From contig CP114120.1 of NCBI GenBank assembly GCA_029959195.1, positions 310,001 through 374,000 of the forward strand: 64,000 nt of DNA, read 5' to 3'. The position numbers were made by a program, and so were the translations under genes. The notes under the pieces are model-generated. The model was not told where the DNA came from, did not search any database, and saw only the letters and a list, made by a program, of their open reading frames with translations. This document shows positions 11,399-22,378 of this stretch, one piece after another (positions within the stretch are counted from its first letter, which is position 1; every line of letters starts with the position of its first letter). This stretch comes from Dictyophora rubrovolvata. Lineage: Eukaryota > Basidiomycota > Agaricomycetes > Phallales > Phallaceae.

Positions 11399-12614
11399 TC
11401 GTCGCCTTCCTGAAAATCCTCTGTTGCTACCGATGCAGGAGTCTCTTCTTCCTCTGTTGGTCCAGGCCCTGCACGACTCTGCGCTTCTGCAACATCCTTT
11501 TGGGCAAGGAGCAGTTCAACAAGGTTGTCAATCTCATCTGTGTTCATGAAACGAATGTCATGCGTGTGAGGACAATCACGCATGAGATGCCCAGCTTGTC
11601 CACAACAGTAACATCTAGTGGATTCCACGGTCATCTTCGATGTGTGGCATCAACATCCATTGGGTCATGACGTTGTTGAGGAAGTTGAACCAGAATTGAT
11701 AGCCTAGGCGGAGCAGCAGCAAATCCAGGAGCAACTGGCCTAGGAGGTGGGAATGGAGGTGGTTGGTACTGGGGGATAGTGGGTCTTAGAGGCAGGAAGG
11801 GTGTCAGTCTAGGACGAGACATAGGAGCCATCATTAAGGAATTAGGAGTCGACAGGGTTGGGAGTTGTCGACGTCGAGTGGCACTGAAGGCTTCATTTGC
11901 TCTTCTATCTTAGTCAAAAACGCGCGCAGCCTTGACCCAGCCTTCGAAATCTTCATATGTGGGTCGGCTCTGCATGGTAGCGACCTTGGACTGAATTGTC
12001 GGGTCTAATCCTTGTCGAAAGTGCGTTGTGATGGCGAAGCCATCCGTGAAGCCAGCACGTTCTATGAGGACATTGAAGGAGTCCACATAATCCTCTACAG
12101 TTCGACCTCCTTGAGCATATCTGCTGGATAGGAGGAGGTTGAGGGCATCATCATGTTCGGTTAAGGGCAGAAATTCCTCTTTGAACTTGAGTCGGAATTC
12201 TCCCCAAGTTGCGAAAGGAATGACACCTGCGAGGTACTTCTGTAGCAGGCTATTAGCAAAAACGTGGGCATGGCCGTCGTTCATATACGATAGTGTCCAA
12301 ATGATCATTTCTTGGTCGGTCACGAAATCCTTGCTACATGTGCTCATATAGATCTGGACAGAGTTCCAGAACATGCGTCCTTTGTTTCTATCACCATTAA
12401 AGGACTGAGGCACTGCAGGATGGGTATTACAAGAATTTCGTGAATCTCGTGTGGAAGATGGAGCCAATGCTCGGACAGGGGGAACATTGGTGGGTTGAGG
12501 GTTTACTGGGGGTTCTGACGGAGAGTCAGATGGGAGTTGAGGTTGAAGAAACGGTTCGAGACAAGATAGGAGTTGTTCGAGTCGAGTGTTGCACGTAAGG
12601 AAATTTTGTTCCAT
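11395..12614 (-). other. gag region of the chromovirus
   Basis: The capsid-like segment lies near 12614-11910 (for example SRYAQGGRTVEDYVDSFN). The Cys-Cys-His-Cys zinc knuckle CYCCGQAGHLMRDC is near 11570-11610. It is a fossil part of the element at 6044-13173. Confidence 0.85.
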
Positions 12615-12826
12615 AGCCGCGAGGCGTTGCTCTAGATTCAGAGTAGCCTGGTCGGGTTCTATGATAGTAAAAATAGCCTAGGTGCACAGTAAGAAGGATG
12701 GGAAGGGTCAAGTTATAGACGGAGCATGAGGAAGGACTCAAGATAGAACGAGTCGTTGTTGAGGACAATTTTCTGAAGGTGAATGTTGATAGAAATGACC
12801 GGTCCCAGGGTAGAAGTTTGTTCTAC

Positions 12827-13173
12827 TGTCAGGGCTACTCTCTCAGACTAGAGGGAGGGGATCCTAAGCAAGATATATTCTAGGAATAATACTAACTCAC
12901 CTAGAGGGAGGGATCCTAAGAAAAAACAGCAAAGGCCACACGCGGCCTTTGGTTCATGGACTGGGCGCGGATACGCACCGGTCCCGGACTTTTAGCTGGG
13001 GCCTAGGCCATGGCTCTGATGAGAACAGGCGCTTAGCGTCTGTTGGAGGAAAAATGGGAATATGGAAAGAGAGGGAAATGCAAGAGATGGGATAGAATAT
13101 GAGAAATATGGAAATAAATAAAATAGACCAGAACCAAAGATAAATAAGGGGACGACGCTAGCATACCCTGACA
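12827..13173 (-). repeat. 5' LTR of the chromovirus
   Basis: The same LTR family as 6044-6449 and the same orientation, next to the target duplication CTACC at 13174-13178. Just inside it (12814-12824) is an 11-base primer-site candidate complementary to a motif in the family's LTR. Confidence 0.9.
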
Positions 13174-13179
13174 CTACCT

Positions 13180-14540
13180 ACATCCTGGCTGTATGTCTGC
13201 ATTCGAGCATCCAAGACTGTATCATCCAGAATGGCAGGCCAATGTATAATCCCAATCTAAAAATTGTGAACATTGGTTAGTATACAATGATCATACTAAA
13301 TAGACGATACCTGAGAGGAATAAATACTCCTGTCATTAAGACATTGAGTTTTTTCAAAGAAATCAAAGGTTTCAACAACAATATTAGTAGAGGCAGTCTC
13401 ATTGGCCTTGTAAATAATTTTTGAAGGGATTTCATACTCAAATGTGCTTTGGGTTTCATTGATGGCATTTATCCATCCAGGATAATAGAGGCCATCTCCC
13501 GGGTATTTCCATATGTGCCATTAGCCCACTTCCAAGCCATACAAGAAAGATTTGTTGAGTGGGGTCAGAATAGAAGGTAGTGGTGGTAACTTTATACTGC
13601 GACGTCTAATTTTAACGGCCAAAGCAACATTCATGGGGAATTCTACAAGCCTGAGATTGGGGGATGTCGGGTGAGATAACGGAGAAGATGGGGTTGAGGT
13701 TTGAGACATAGGTGTGCCATCCTCAGGTGTTTCAGGCACATTCATTGGCATTGGTGTGAGCTGACATCTAAATTTAGCAAAACGACATCCTATATCACAA
13801 TGAAGTTCAGGTATGCCATTTACAGGCATCCTTGCAAATGTTTCATCTTTGCCCCAGCAAAGGTCACTACAAAACTATAACACATATATACTGCAATTGA
13901 CTCCATCCGCTTGTTGGTCATTTTGAATAGTCTAGTGATATGTCAGTAACTCTGTCATACATATAGAAATTCCCTCTCACCACTGCATTGAAGTAATGCG
14001 CTTGATTAATATCCCATTCTTGAGGAAACACAGTAGTTTTGGGGTAGTATTGACCATGTTCATACTCCAGAACTCATTTGACATGCTTCAAACAAATTAA
14101 TAAAAGCTAAATCAAATGATTATAAATATGTACCTTTAGAATCTCAGTATGTTTGCGCTTGAGTGTTGTAGCGGCACTATCATACATTTGAATTTCATGT
14201 TGAGGTGGGCGGACTGTAACCAAAATCCAGTGTGGTATATGGCCTCGTCCCAAAAGGAACCAGGGCAGGAGAACCAAGTCTTTTTCAAATATACTACACT
14301 GTTAATTTGAATCAGTATGGGTCTGAATTTGTGCATTAAGTTTCATCTTTGGAAACCAAAATTTCCTTGGTGCACGAGGCTTGAAGTTGTTGGACACTGC
14401 TTGGGATGACATTGTGTCTATCACAAGCATGTCTGCAATCACAAAATTAGGAATATTTGAGCCTATACCTTTCAGATGTATACATTCCTTCTCAATTAAT
14501 AAAAGATATACTGTCACGTACCAAAATCTTCCTAATAAGG
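13180..14540 (-). other. Hypothetical multi-exon MULE internal gene, degenerate
   Basis: Coding-like minus-strand text appears in pieces separated by GT-AG gaps: YPGDGLYYPGWINAINETQ and KANETASTNIVVETFDFF near 13300-13490, a Pro/Ser/Thr-rich linker (TPMSQTSTPSSPLSHPTSP) near 13690, and CPGSFWDEAIYHTGFWLQ near 14210-14270. I do not recognise the product. It lies downstream of the MULE transposase and is cut by the chromovirus at 13173, with likely continuation at 4874-6043. Several stops suggest it is dead. Confidence 0.4.
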
Positions 14541-14639
14541 AAATGTTCCGATTTTTGATTCAAAGCGGAGTTTTAAAACTACTAAAAACTTAACCGACAC
14601 ACTACAGTCTCTAGAAAACAAAACTTTACAAAAAAAAAG

Positions 14640-15014
14640 ATGGCCGCATTTTTATTTCACTATACATCATCAATCTCCTTGCCCATTCCAGCATCCCCCT
14701 CCGAGTCATTACCCCCCTCCGATGATGAATCTATATCACCTTTCCATTTTTCACCTACTAGTCCAAGGATATACGATTTGGATTTGCATACAACTCTCTA
14801 TATTTATAGTTCCCAGTATGCAAGTCTCGACATCGATGAAGAAACATACCTCCCAAAGTTCCCTCCACCTTATATTTGTCAATGTAGAAGTTCGGATTTG
14901 GTTCACCCCAGTCTCATGTTTGGAGAAAAGGTCTATATTGAGGAACAACTAGATTGGTATACGATTATCAATGTTTATTCTACTCCCAAATCAGCCATAC
15001 AAGACTCATATTGA
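14640..15014 (+). CDS. Hypothetical AT-rich open frame
   Basis: A 124-codon frame on the strand opposite the MULE genes, preceded by an A-rich run. It starts with an S/P-rich segment (SLPIPASPSESLPPSDDE) and then reads like folded protein (DLDLHTTLYIYSSQYASL). I do not recognise it. With the frame at 15376 it may be one gene or a decayed insertion. Confidence 0.3.
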   Translation: MAAFLFHYTSSISLPIPASPSESLPPSDDESISPFHFSPTSPRIYDLDLHTTLYIYSSQYASLDIDEETYLPKFPPPYICQCRSSDLVHPSLMFGEKVYIEEQLDWYTIINVYSTPKSAIQDSY

Positions 15015-15375
15015 ATTTGGTTAGTGATACAAGATGGGTTTGAGTTTACATTTATGGTATTAGACATACCAAGTTGTTGGGTTGTCATGAAAGGCATGAG
15101 AACGCAAAAACTTAGCTCTTATAGACCAGCAAATCTCATTCCTAAAGAGCCACATGTTTCCCATTTTTTACCTCATTCGTCGGAACCAATTTCACTCCCC
15201 TCTTCCCCATCCAGACGATCCTTCCAGAAGATCTGTCGTATTTATTCAAATCTTCTTAGACGAATTTAGGACAATAAACTTGTTTAGGATAAGCAATTAG
15301 ATTTATATTTCATCTCCTTCTTTCTTTTCTGGACATTTCATTAGCGCTTGAAATTTTTGGTTAACTCATATCATC

Positions 15376-15618
15376 ATGTCAGACAATAGCGATAATCCCA
15401 CTTCCCCTATTCCCCTTTTTCAACTCCCTTTCTTCTCTTTTGAATATCATTCTTCTCTCAGATTTGGACCTAACCCTGATTTCCTCTCACAACTTCGTGT
15501 TTACAATACTCTTGTCTCTGAAATCGATATCGATTCCTCCACAATGCTTCCGATTACTCCACTGCCACTAATAGAGATTACTATTCCTTACAATGATCTG
15601 GAGATAGAATATCCATGA
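15376..15618 (+). CDS. Hypothetical AT-rich open frame
   Basis: An 80-codon frame beginning MSDNSDNPTSPIPLF, similar in style to the frame at 14640. Coding-like text continues past its stop (NVMDKSYEFVKFLLTNR), which suggests a longer, decayed gene. Function unknown. Confidence 0.3.
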   Translation: MSDNSDNPTSPIPLFQLPFFSFEYHSSLRFGPNPDFLSQLRVYNTLVSEIDIDSSTMLPITPLPLIEITIPYNDLEIEYP

Positions 15619-16548
15619 GCTTTGACCCTGTACGAACGAACTAACATCAATGTCATGGACAAATCATATGAGTTTGTCAAGTTCCTTTTAACGAATCGTT
15701 AAGAAGAATCAATCTGGAGATTAGTTTTTCGTCACCAATTTCAAAGTTATACTCAATTCCTATTCATAGATGCACCTCTATCTGCTATCCCATCCCCTCC
15801 TGACTACACCGTTAGAAATCAAATTCTCCCTTCCTATTCCAATCTCCAATCCAATCTTGTTTAAGATCTGATATTGTTAAGTGTCACCATGGCTTTTATT
15901 GTTATGCCACAGCCACGAAGAAGAAGATCTCATTAACAAGAACTAGATTAGTAAGAAGTTTGGGATGGTAAAGTTATAGTTTTAAGTAAGAGGCAACACA
16001 AGAAGTGCCAGATGGTAATTTTGGTAAAGCTATGCTGGGAGTCCGGTTTCATCATTTCCTTTTGATCTCTTTTTCTTTTTCCTTTTGTTCTCTTTTGTTT
16101 CTCTTTTCTTTCAACATATTTCTCCTATTCTCCTTAACTACATATGTGATTCCCCTTTTCTGTAATTGTACTCCCTGTCATCCTCTCATGATATTCCTTT
16201 TCTTTTGTTTCTTTGTTCTCTTTTTGTTTTTGTTATCATGGTGAATGATGAGTGATCATTCCACTTTCCTCTATATTTCCAAATAGTATATATACTGCAT
16301 GTAAATAATTGTAACAGCAGCAATCTACCAGAATGGTTGTCTCAAGTTTTAGTTCAGTTTAAGTCAAGTTCAAGTCAAGGTTTCGTCTCTAGTCTATTTC
16401 TATGCTCACGTCTATTTTCTTTGGATTACTCTGAGTGAGGCCTTGGAGTATAAACTCAATGATTCGTATTGTCGTTGAAGCCTTACTAACTTTAACAGTT
16501 TTCTATTGCTGTATTATCAACAGTGTATTGTCATATCATTTTATTGCA
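15619..16548. other. AT-rich MULE-internal sequence
   Basis: Contains long T-rich runs (16060-16230) and a promoter-like tatatatactgcatg at about 16290. An LTR remnant was considered but no matching ends or duplication were found. Confidence 0.35.
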
Positions 16549-16953
16549 AATCCGGGCTACTCACTCAGACTAGAGGGAGGGGATCCTAAGTAATTATATT
16601 TTGGGAAAAATACTAACTCACCTAGAGGGAGGGGATCCTAAGAGAACAAACTTAGGGATCCCTCCTCTAGGGCTACTAACTATATACTATGAAAAATAGT
16701 AAAGGTCATACATGGCCTTCGGTTCATGGACTGGGCGCGGATACGCGCCAGTCCCAGACTTTAGCCAGGGCCTAGACCATGGCTCTGATGGGAACAGGCA
16801 CTCAGCACCCATTAAAGGGAAAAATGGGAATACGAAAGGAGAGGGAAATGTAAGAGATATGATAAAATGCGAGAAATATGGAAATGAATAAAATAAACCA
16901 GAACCAAAGATAAACAGAGGAAAAGAAAGGGATGATGCTAGCATACCCTGATA
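16549..16953 (-). mobile_element. Solo LTR of the chromovirus family, worn ends
   Basis: Matches the 6044-6449 LTR along its length, including the two 'agagggaggggatcctaag' blocks and the 'agaacaaactt' motif. The terminal bases have changed and no target duplication is visible, so it is older than the other copies. Confidence 0.8.
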
Positions 16954-17174
16954 CTCACACACACAAGATCTTAGGATCATTATTTTTTTGTTGTTGTTGT
17001 TTAGTTTGATATTGACACCCACACTCACTATATCATATATTCTCCCACCCTCTTCTCTACGAAATCAGTATCAGGACCCACTTCACGGAGACTAGATAGC
17101 CTCAAACAAAATATCTTTGTAGTTTTCTGATTGTATATATATAGCTATGACATTTAGCTATTATCTTCAGATCA

Positions 17175-18412
17175 TTACAACGCATTGATAATTGCATCCA
17201 TAATTTGACCAGTAGTTTGATAAGTTTGATGGTCAGTATTGAGGACTTTCCAGATCTGTTCCAGTCTGAATTTGTGCGGTTCTATTGAGATATTGAGGTT
17301 GCAATCTGCTAATAAATCATAACAAGGGGGTATCTCAAGACTTGGCTCCACAATTTGTGATACGGTGGATAGAGGACTTCTGGTATTGAGGGTCTGATTG
17401 GGCGTGTTATGATCCCATAATGATGCCATGCCAGGTGGCCATTTCGCAACCTGAGAGAACTATCCAACCTTGATAATTACAACTGAACAAAATTATATTA
17501 CTCACAATATGCCCTGATGCGAGCAAAATCTTGCAAGCGGGGTCCTCGGTATGTCCTAAATCAAGACATATGCATTTTAAGATATATGCATCCACACCTG
17601 GATCACTAAGAAATACAATCCAAAGCTCTTTCAGATAGCTTTTGACATGGTGGATAGGTATTGTTACGAGTGTAGGTGAATGGAACGGAATCTTCAAGAG
17701 TGAAACAAGGACCAAAAAAACCGTCCAAAATCTACATATGGATGTGTCCTTTTGTAGGCCAGTTAGAATAGGTTTGATGGGTAGTTTCAGTTTATTCTGA
17801 GGTAATTTAATACAGACTAAAGAAAAAGAGGAAAAGAGCAAACTCATACTGATATCAGGCAGTTTGTGAATCTTGCGAATGGCATTAAGAATCACCTAGT
17901 GTGATTCTTGACTATCTGTCTGAAGCTGTGATAGTTGTTCCATCAGATTAACAACTACACATTGAATACGATCTTCCAACTGATAATAGTTCCAAATAGT
18001 CCAATGAAACCATGATAGATTCATGAAAATCAGGCAGTGAAAGAAAGTTTGCCTGAATATTTTGTCTGTTTTGAAAGCAAATGATCCTTCCTGTCTCAGA
18101 ATTAGGTCAATGAATAGCTATTATACTGGACAAACATACTTCAGGATTCACTGATAATGTTAAAGCATTGGCTACTTCCTCCTCAAATTTATTCTCGCCA
18201 GATATGCCGATCCATATATGTTCACTATGCACCATACAGATGGAGTTTAGCAACTCCACAAATATCTCCATTTCTTCTATGTATAACGTATATGTTTCAT
18301 CATCCCAACAACTTAAATCAGCTGTGTATATCTCAGTTTCTTCCCTTTCTTCCGTTGTTAATACATGAGATGGTGTAAGTGTATCATCAGCCTGTTTGGA
18401 ACTCTTCGTCAA
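17175..18412 (-). other. Hypothetical minus-strand coding scraps inside the MULE
   Basis: Open pieces include 18412-18107 (acidic; DLSCWDDETYTLYIEEMEIF, LNSICMVHSEHIWIGISG), 17895-17407 and 17429-17175 (ISIEPHKFRLEQIWKVL). The spacing and intron-like gaps suggest one multi-exon gene reading on toward 13180, downstream of the transposase. I do not recognise the product. The broken frames suggest decay. Confidence 0.35.
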
Positions 18413-18959
18413 TGGTTTGAATGGTCATTTTAGTCTACATCGAATTGTGTTCAGGTGAGACTGCAGGAATAATGAATTCTTGGCTCAGTGCTGTCATTTT
18501 GGCCTTCATTGAGTTGGAAAGTGACTTTACGTCTCACCCAACACTGCTAAGGTGTGAGGGGGCTAATTTGAGCTGAACGCCCTGCCAGGATGTATGCACT
18601 GCAGACTAGCCATCATGAATCAGAAATCATAAACTGTGATTAATTATTATGACATACAACCAGAGTAAGTTAGTGAAGAGACATTGTAGGATTTCGTCAT
18701 TGGGGAAGTTAAATAGGTGTTGTGGTCTGGAGAAACCATGTTGACAGGGGTTGTTGTAGAGCACATGTTGGTATACTTGGGGTCTTCCAGCAATTCACGG
18801 ATTAAGTTATCCATTCAAGCATCAAATAGATAATCAGCAAATTGGCAAGGGACACTTGCCGATCCTGAAGGTCTTACCACTGTTCTTTGAGATTCTGTTT
18901 CTTACTCTACATATATGTGATGGTGAGAAATGCTATGTTCATATTCGTACAAGGATAAA

Positions 18960-20900
18960 TAAACTAACCTTGCCATCTCCAAACAGGGCCGTTTCTTTCT
19001 AACAAAATCACTACTTTCATATGGATATAGATGCGGCTGGTTTGTTCAAATTGCTCACATGGAGAGCAACGTAGGATGAACAGATCCACATGAACAGCAT
19101 GAACCCCTGGCTGACTGAGCGAGGCTCAATAGGAAAACAAAGAGGGTAGTTATTAATATGTACTTACTCATGGAAGCGTACACGATATGTTTGATCTACC
19201 ACCTTTTCTACCCAATTAGAATCCCATATATTATATGCCTGACCGATCTCATCTTGAATTTGCACTGGAACGGCCATCGGGTTTTCCTCGGTTTCTTCAT
19301 AATAAGGAAACCATTCATTGAGAATTATGGCTCCTAGTCTATCAATCCTGAGTGAAAAGGGATTTGTAAATATGATGCTTAGACAAGAGAAACAAACACC
19401 TACCATTTGTTTTTACGCATATCTAGAAAAACTTTATCAAAAACAAGGAATGTACTCTCTGCCCAGTTATTTGTATTGTTAGAGCCATCTCTTGTCTTCT
19501 CAGGAGGCAAAGATATATCTGTAATGTGCTCTAAGGTAAAATTAGAAAACTAAATTCATTGCATTCCTCAAAACCCAAGTACTTACCTAACCATAGCTCA
19601 CTGAACCAGTATGTATTGAAGTAATGGACCAAAAAATTATAACATTCAATTGAAGATTTTGCAGGAGCTCATGATGAAATTGAGCGATTACTTGACTTCT
19701 TGGTAACCCGTGCAAGAGGGTGTTCATCCAAACCCTCATCCTCTGAGTCAACCCCTTCCTCGCCCAAAACTTCCTCCGAACATACCATTCATAACTCTTT
19801 CATGAACCGTTCTTGAAAGGCAGGCCACTCATCCTTATTGCGGCATCTCTGAAGTCAGCGAAATACCCTAACTACTTTATAGGTATAAGGGATTTGTTTT
19901 AGATTTAGAATGGACTTAGCTCCTAATAAAATATAAAGGGGTTTTGTTTAGGGACTGTTCAGTAACTAAAAGTCCTGTTATTGAAGGTGAGACACTTGAA
20001 AGAAGATTTGAACTTAAGAATTAAGTTCAAATTAGTAGAGATAGATAGGGACTTATTACTAAGTCCTTGAGAATAGAAAAAGATAAGAGGAAAAAAGACT
20101 AATTTGATTGGTAAGCACTTTGATGCACAACAGTAGTTACAAGATAGATTATTTACAAGAGAAATGAGCCCCTATTTATACACCTTGAGCAAGTACAAAT
20201 AGCTCCAAACATTAGTAAGAGAAACATCATGTGAAAGATAAGAAATTACTTAAAAAGGAAGTGAATGAATAATAGTGGATCAGGGAAAATTATAGTGAGA
20301 CAGGGAAGTGGAGAGAGATGATAAGAAAATAAAAGGGTTCCTGGAACTAAGTCATCTGACTGTTCCTGAAAGATAAGACACATTACAAATAAAGGATTAT
20401 TAAAGCAAGCAGGAACTAAAAAAGAATAAAGGAAATACTTGTTTTTGGGTAGATAAGGGAGGAAATCATGAAATACATGACAATAGGTAAGGCAGTATGG
20501 CATTTGAGGTGTGCCATCAACTTGTCCACTATCCCCTTCTAAACGTTGGATTGCCTGGATAATATGAAATTGACAAATGTATACCCACGTTGACAGTTGG
20601 ACTAAAAATAACCAATGATAAGTGCATATAAGACTAAATCAAAATCAAGCAAACAAACACGCACATTGAAGTATAGTCACCAAAAACTTTCCAGGGAAGA
20701 GGGGTCTCGTGGTCCGAAGTGTGGCCCGAAAATTTGTTCGTTCTGGGAATGTGTCATTGACGATCTAAGGTAGTCACTACAGGAACAAAAACACCGCACT
20801 CACCGGCATACATGTGTTGACAGTGACTCAACTTTCCAGGGAGGATTGGCCTCATGGTCGTAAGCGGGACCCAAAAATCCAAAACAAAGGCAACTTACCT
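18960..20900 (-). pseudogene. MULE transposase, C-terminal part, degenerate
   Basis: Reading down the minus strand: CRNKDEWPAFQERFMKEL (about 19855-19800); a linker with two in-frame stops; then TDISLPPEKTRDGSNNTNNW and AESTFLVFDKVFLDMRKNKW; a 58-bp intron; IDRLGAIILNEWFPYY; another intron; and QPGVHAVHVDLFILRC joined to CSPCEQFEQTSRIYIHM near 19040. The last is a SWIM-type zinc-finger pattern in which the third ligand appears to be Tyr instead of Cys. TNN..E followed by SWIM is the C-terminal arrangement of Mutator-like transposases. The catalytic D/D/E residues should lie upstream, where a 600-bp LTR (19884-20482) interrupts and the sequence is too worn for me to place them. The protein is dead in this copy. 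Confidence 0.55.
19884..20482 (-). mobile_element. 600-bp LTR-like element in the MULE transposase
   Basis: A near-identical second copy of 7075-7675, flanked by a clean 5-bp target duplication ATAGG (19879-19883 and 20483-20487). It carries a TATA motif in the minus sense and no coding sequence. It is a young solo LTR of an unidentified family. Confidence 0.8.
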
Positions 20901-21372
20901 AAATAACATTCATCATTAATGCAAAAATAAATCTAAAAAAGGAATAATTAGTACAGATTGGCGAATATGATGTGTACACCGAGCATACATATAATAAAAT
21001 GGGGCATCATTGCCCATACCCCTAACCTGAAAACATGTTCACTCGGAGCCCCAATCAATGTCCAAAGGGTCTGAATCTAAGAACATGCGTTCAATTAATA
21101 ATAACAAGTTGTGTAAGCGAATCATACCTTTGAACGGCTCTTCTGCGGCCGTACATGCATGCTAACGACCCTTCCGAACGCGAATGCATGTGGCGCGTGG
21201 GTTGAGAATATTGCAATTGACTGATATTAACGGCATGTGTTCCGGACCATTCGGCACTTTGAAACTGCGGTAAGTAATCTATAATAACAACCATGTTCGC
21301 AACTACTTACACAAATACGATCAACACGACTTCCTTGATATTCTTTGTTCAAACTCGCTGCAACTCCAAGAA
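20900..21372. other. MULE-internal sequence between divergent genes
   Basis: AT-rich spacer between the minus-strand transposase and the plus-strand gene at 21373. It probably holds both promoters, but I can name no clear motif. Confidence 0.35.
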
Positions 21373-22011
21373 ATGACCCCTGTGAGTGTTCTTTAACAAT
21401 CCTATATGTACACTGATTAACACAAGAAACTTCAAGAACGGAAGGGCTCACAGCATGCACTCGGACTCAATAATCGTACTCTCCGATTCCGAGTCCAGCT
21501 CAATGATTGTCATTTCTGACGACACTCAATCTGACACCTCCTCTACCAGGGAGGTGAGCCGAATGCTAACGTCTACCAACCACCTGGCCTCGTCGGGCCC
21601 CAGTGGCAATCCATTGACTCCGACTCACTCACCTCCTATGACCAACAAATACCCGGCTGAATTATCCAGCCCTTCTGCCAGTCTGTCCGCTAGTTCCCAT
21701 GGAGAAAGGGACCCTAATAAAATGTATTTGGAGATGGAAGTGGACGATGACGGAAACTTGGTGAGGTGGGTATTCTCTGGAGAAAAGCTTCAATATACGC
21801 ATTTCCTACAGATCAAACAATTGTAAGTCTAAATCAATTTATGCTTTTCGTATTTATTAATTTCCATATTATAGGATGACCTACATTTCCAGAATTTTAC
21901 CAGAGCTGGCAGAGGTAAGTAGATGATCCATGCGATGATTGGCATGCTCGCTCACAGCCGTAGATGGTTTGACAGAGAAACAAACTTCTTGCTTCGTTTT
22001 TATATAACTAA
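21373..22011 (+). CDS. Small acidic protein with two SUMO-interacting-like motifs, MULE passenger
   Basis: Four exons (21373-21381, 21437-21822, 21875-21914, 21976-22011) with GT-AG introns give a continuous 156-residue frame. Near the N-terminus are two adjacent motifs, IIVLSDSE and MIVISDDT: hydrophobic cores followed by Ser/Asp/Glu, the form of SUMO-interacting motifs. A Ser/Pro/Thr-rich middle follows, then a folded-looking tail (KMYLEMEVDDDGNLVRWVF, RILPELAERNKLL). It lies between the divergent transposase and the right inverted repeat, so it is probably carried by the MULE. All frames are open, unlike the transposase. Function unknown; a SUMO-dependent nuclear role is inference. A later start at 21455 is possible. 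Confidence 0.5.
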
Positions 22012-22378
22012 GAATACTAAGTATATAGAAAATACGAGACAGATAGTCACGTACTTGCTTACCTTTACTAAAGCTGTTCCGCGGGATTGAAGTGCTACGC
22101 GACGCGCACAGAGGTTGGCGCGTTCTTTTCGTTTTCAGGAGTAATTGCGTTCAGGTCTAAGCATTCAAGCGAGCTGACTCTTAAGAAAACTAATAACATA
22201 ACAAGGTTAAATGAGGTGTCGTGTCGCGGACTCCACGATGTATTGCAGGTCAGGTAACTTAGGCTAAATACACATAAGGACCGTGACTGGGAAGTTCTCG
22301 ATATTTTTCCAGTATTTTCCTCAATAAACCCTGTCAATTAAGCCAACAATCATGCAAATTCATCGACAAACCGTCGAG

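Larger units (their letters stand above)
6044..13173 (-). mobile_element. Ty3/Gypsy chromovirus (Metaviridae), full length but broken
   Basis: Both LTRs, gag and pol domains are present in the order gag, protease, reverse transcriptase, RNase H, integrase, chromodomain, read on the minus strand. The 5-bp target duplication CTACC is present at 6039-6043 and 13174-13178, so both ends are original. The coding region is broken at several places (roughly half a dozen, including one inserted LTR at 7075-7675), so this is a fossil. The LTRs differ from each other by a few percent, which suggests a moderately recent insertion. It sits inside a minus-strand coding region of the MULE. Confidence 0.93.

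Noticed and set aside
15876-16540. Possible second LTR (starts TGTTAAGTG, TATA-like tatatatactgcatg, ends near ..tatcaaca)
   Set aside because: No partner copy in the window and no matching target duplication.
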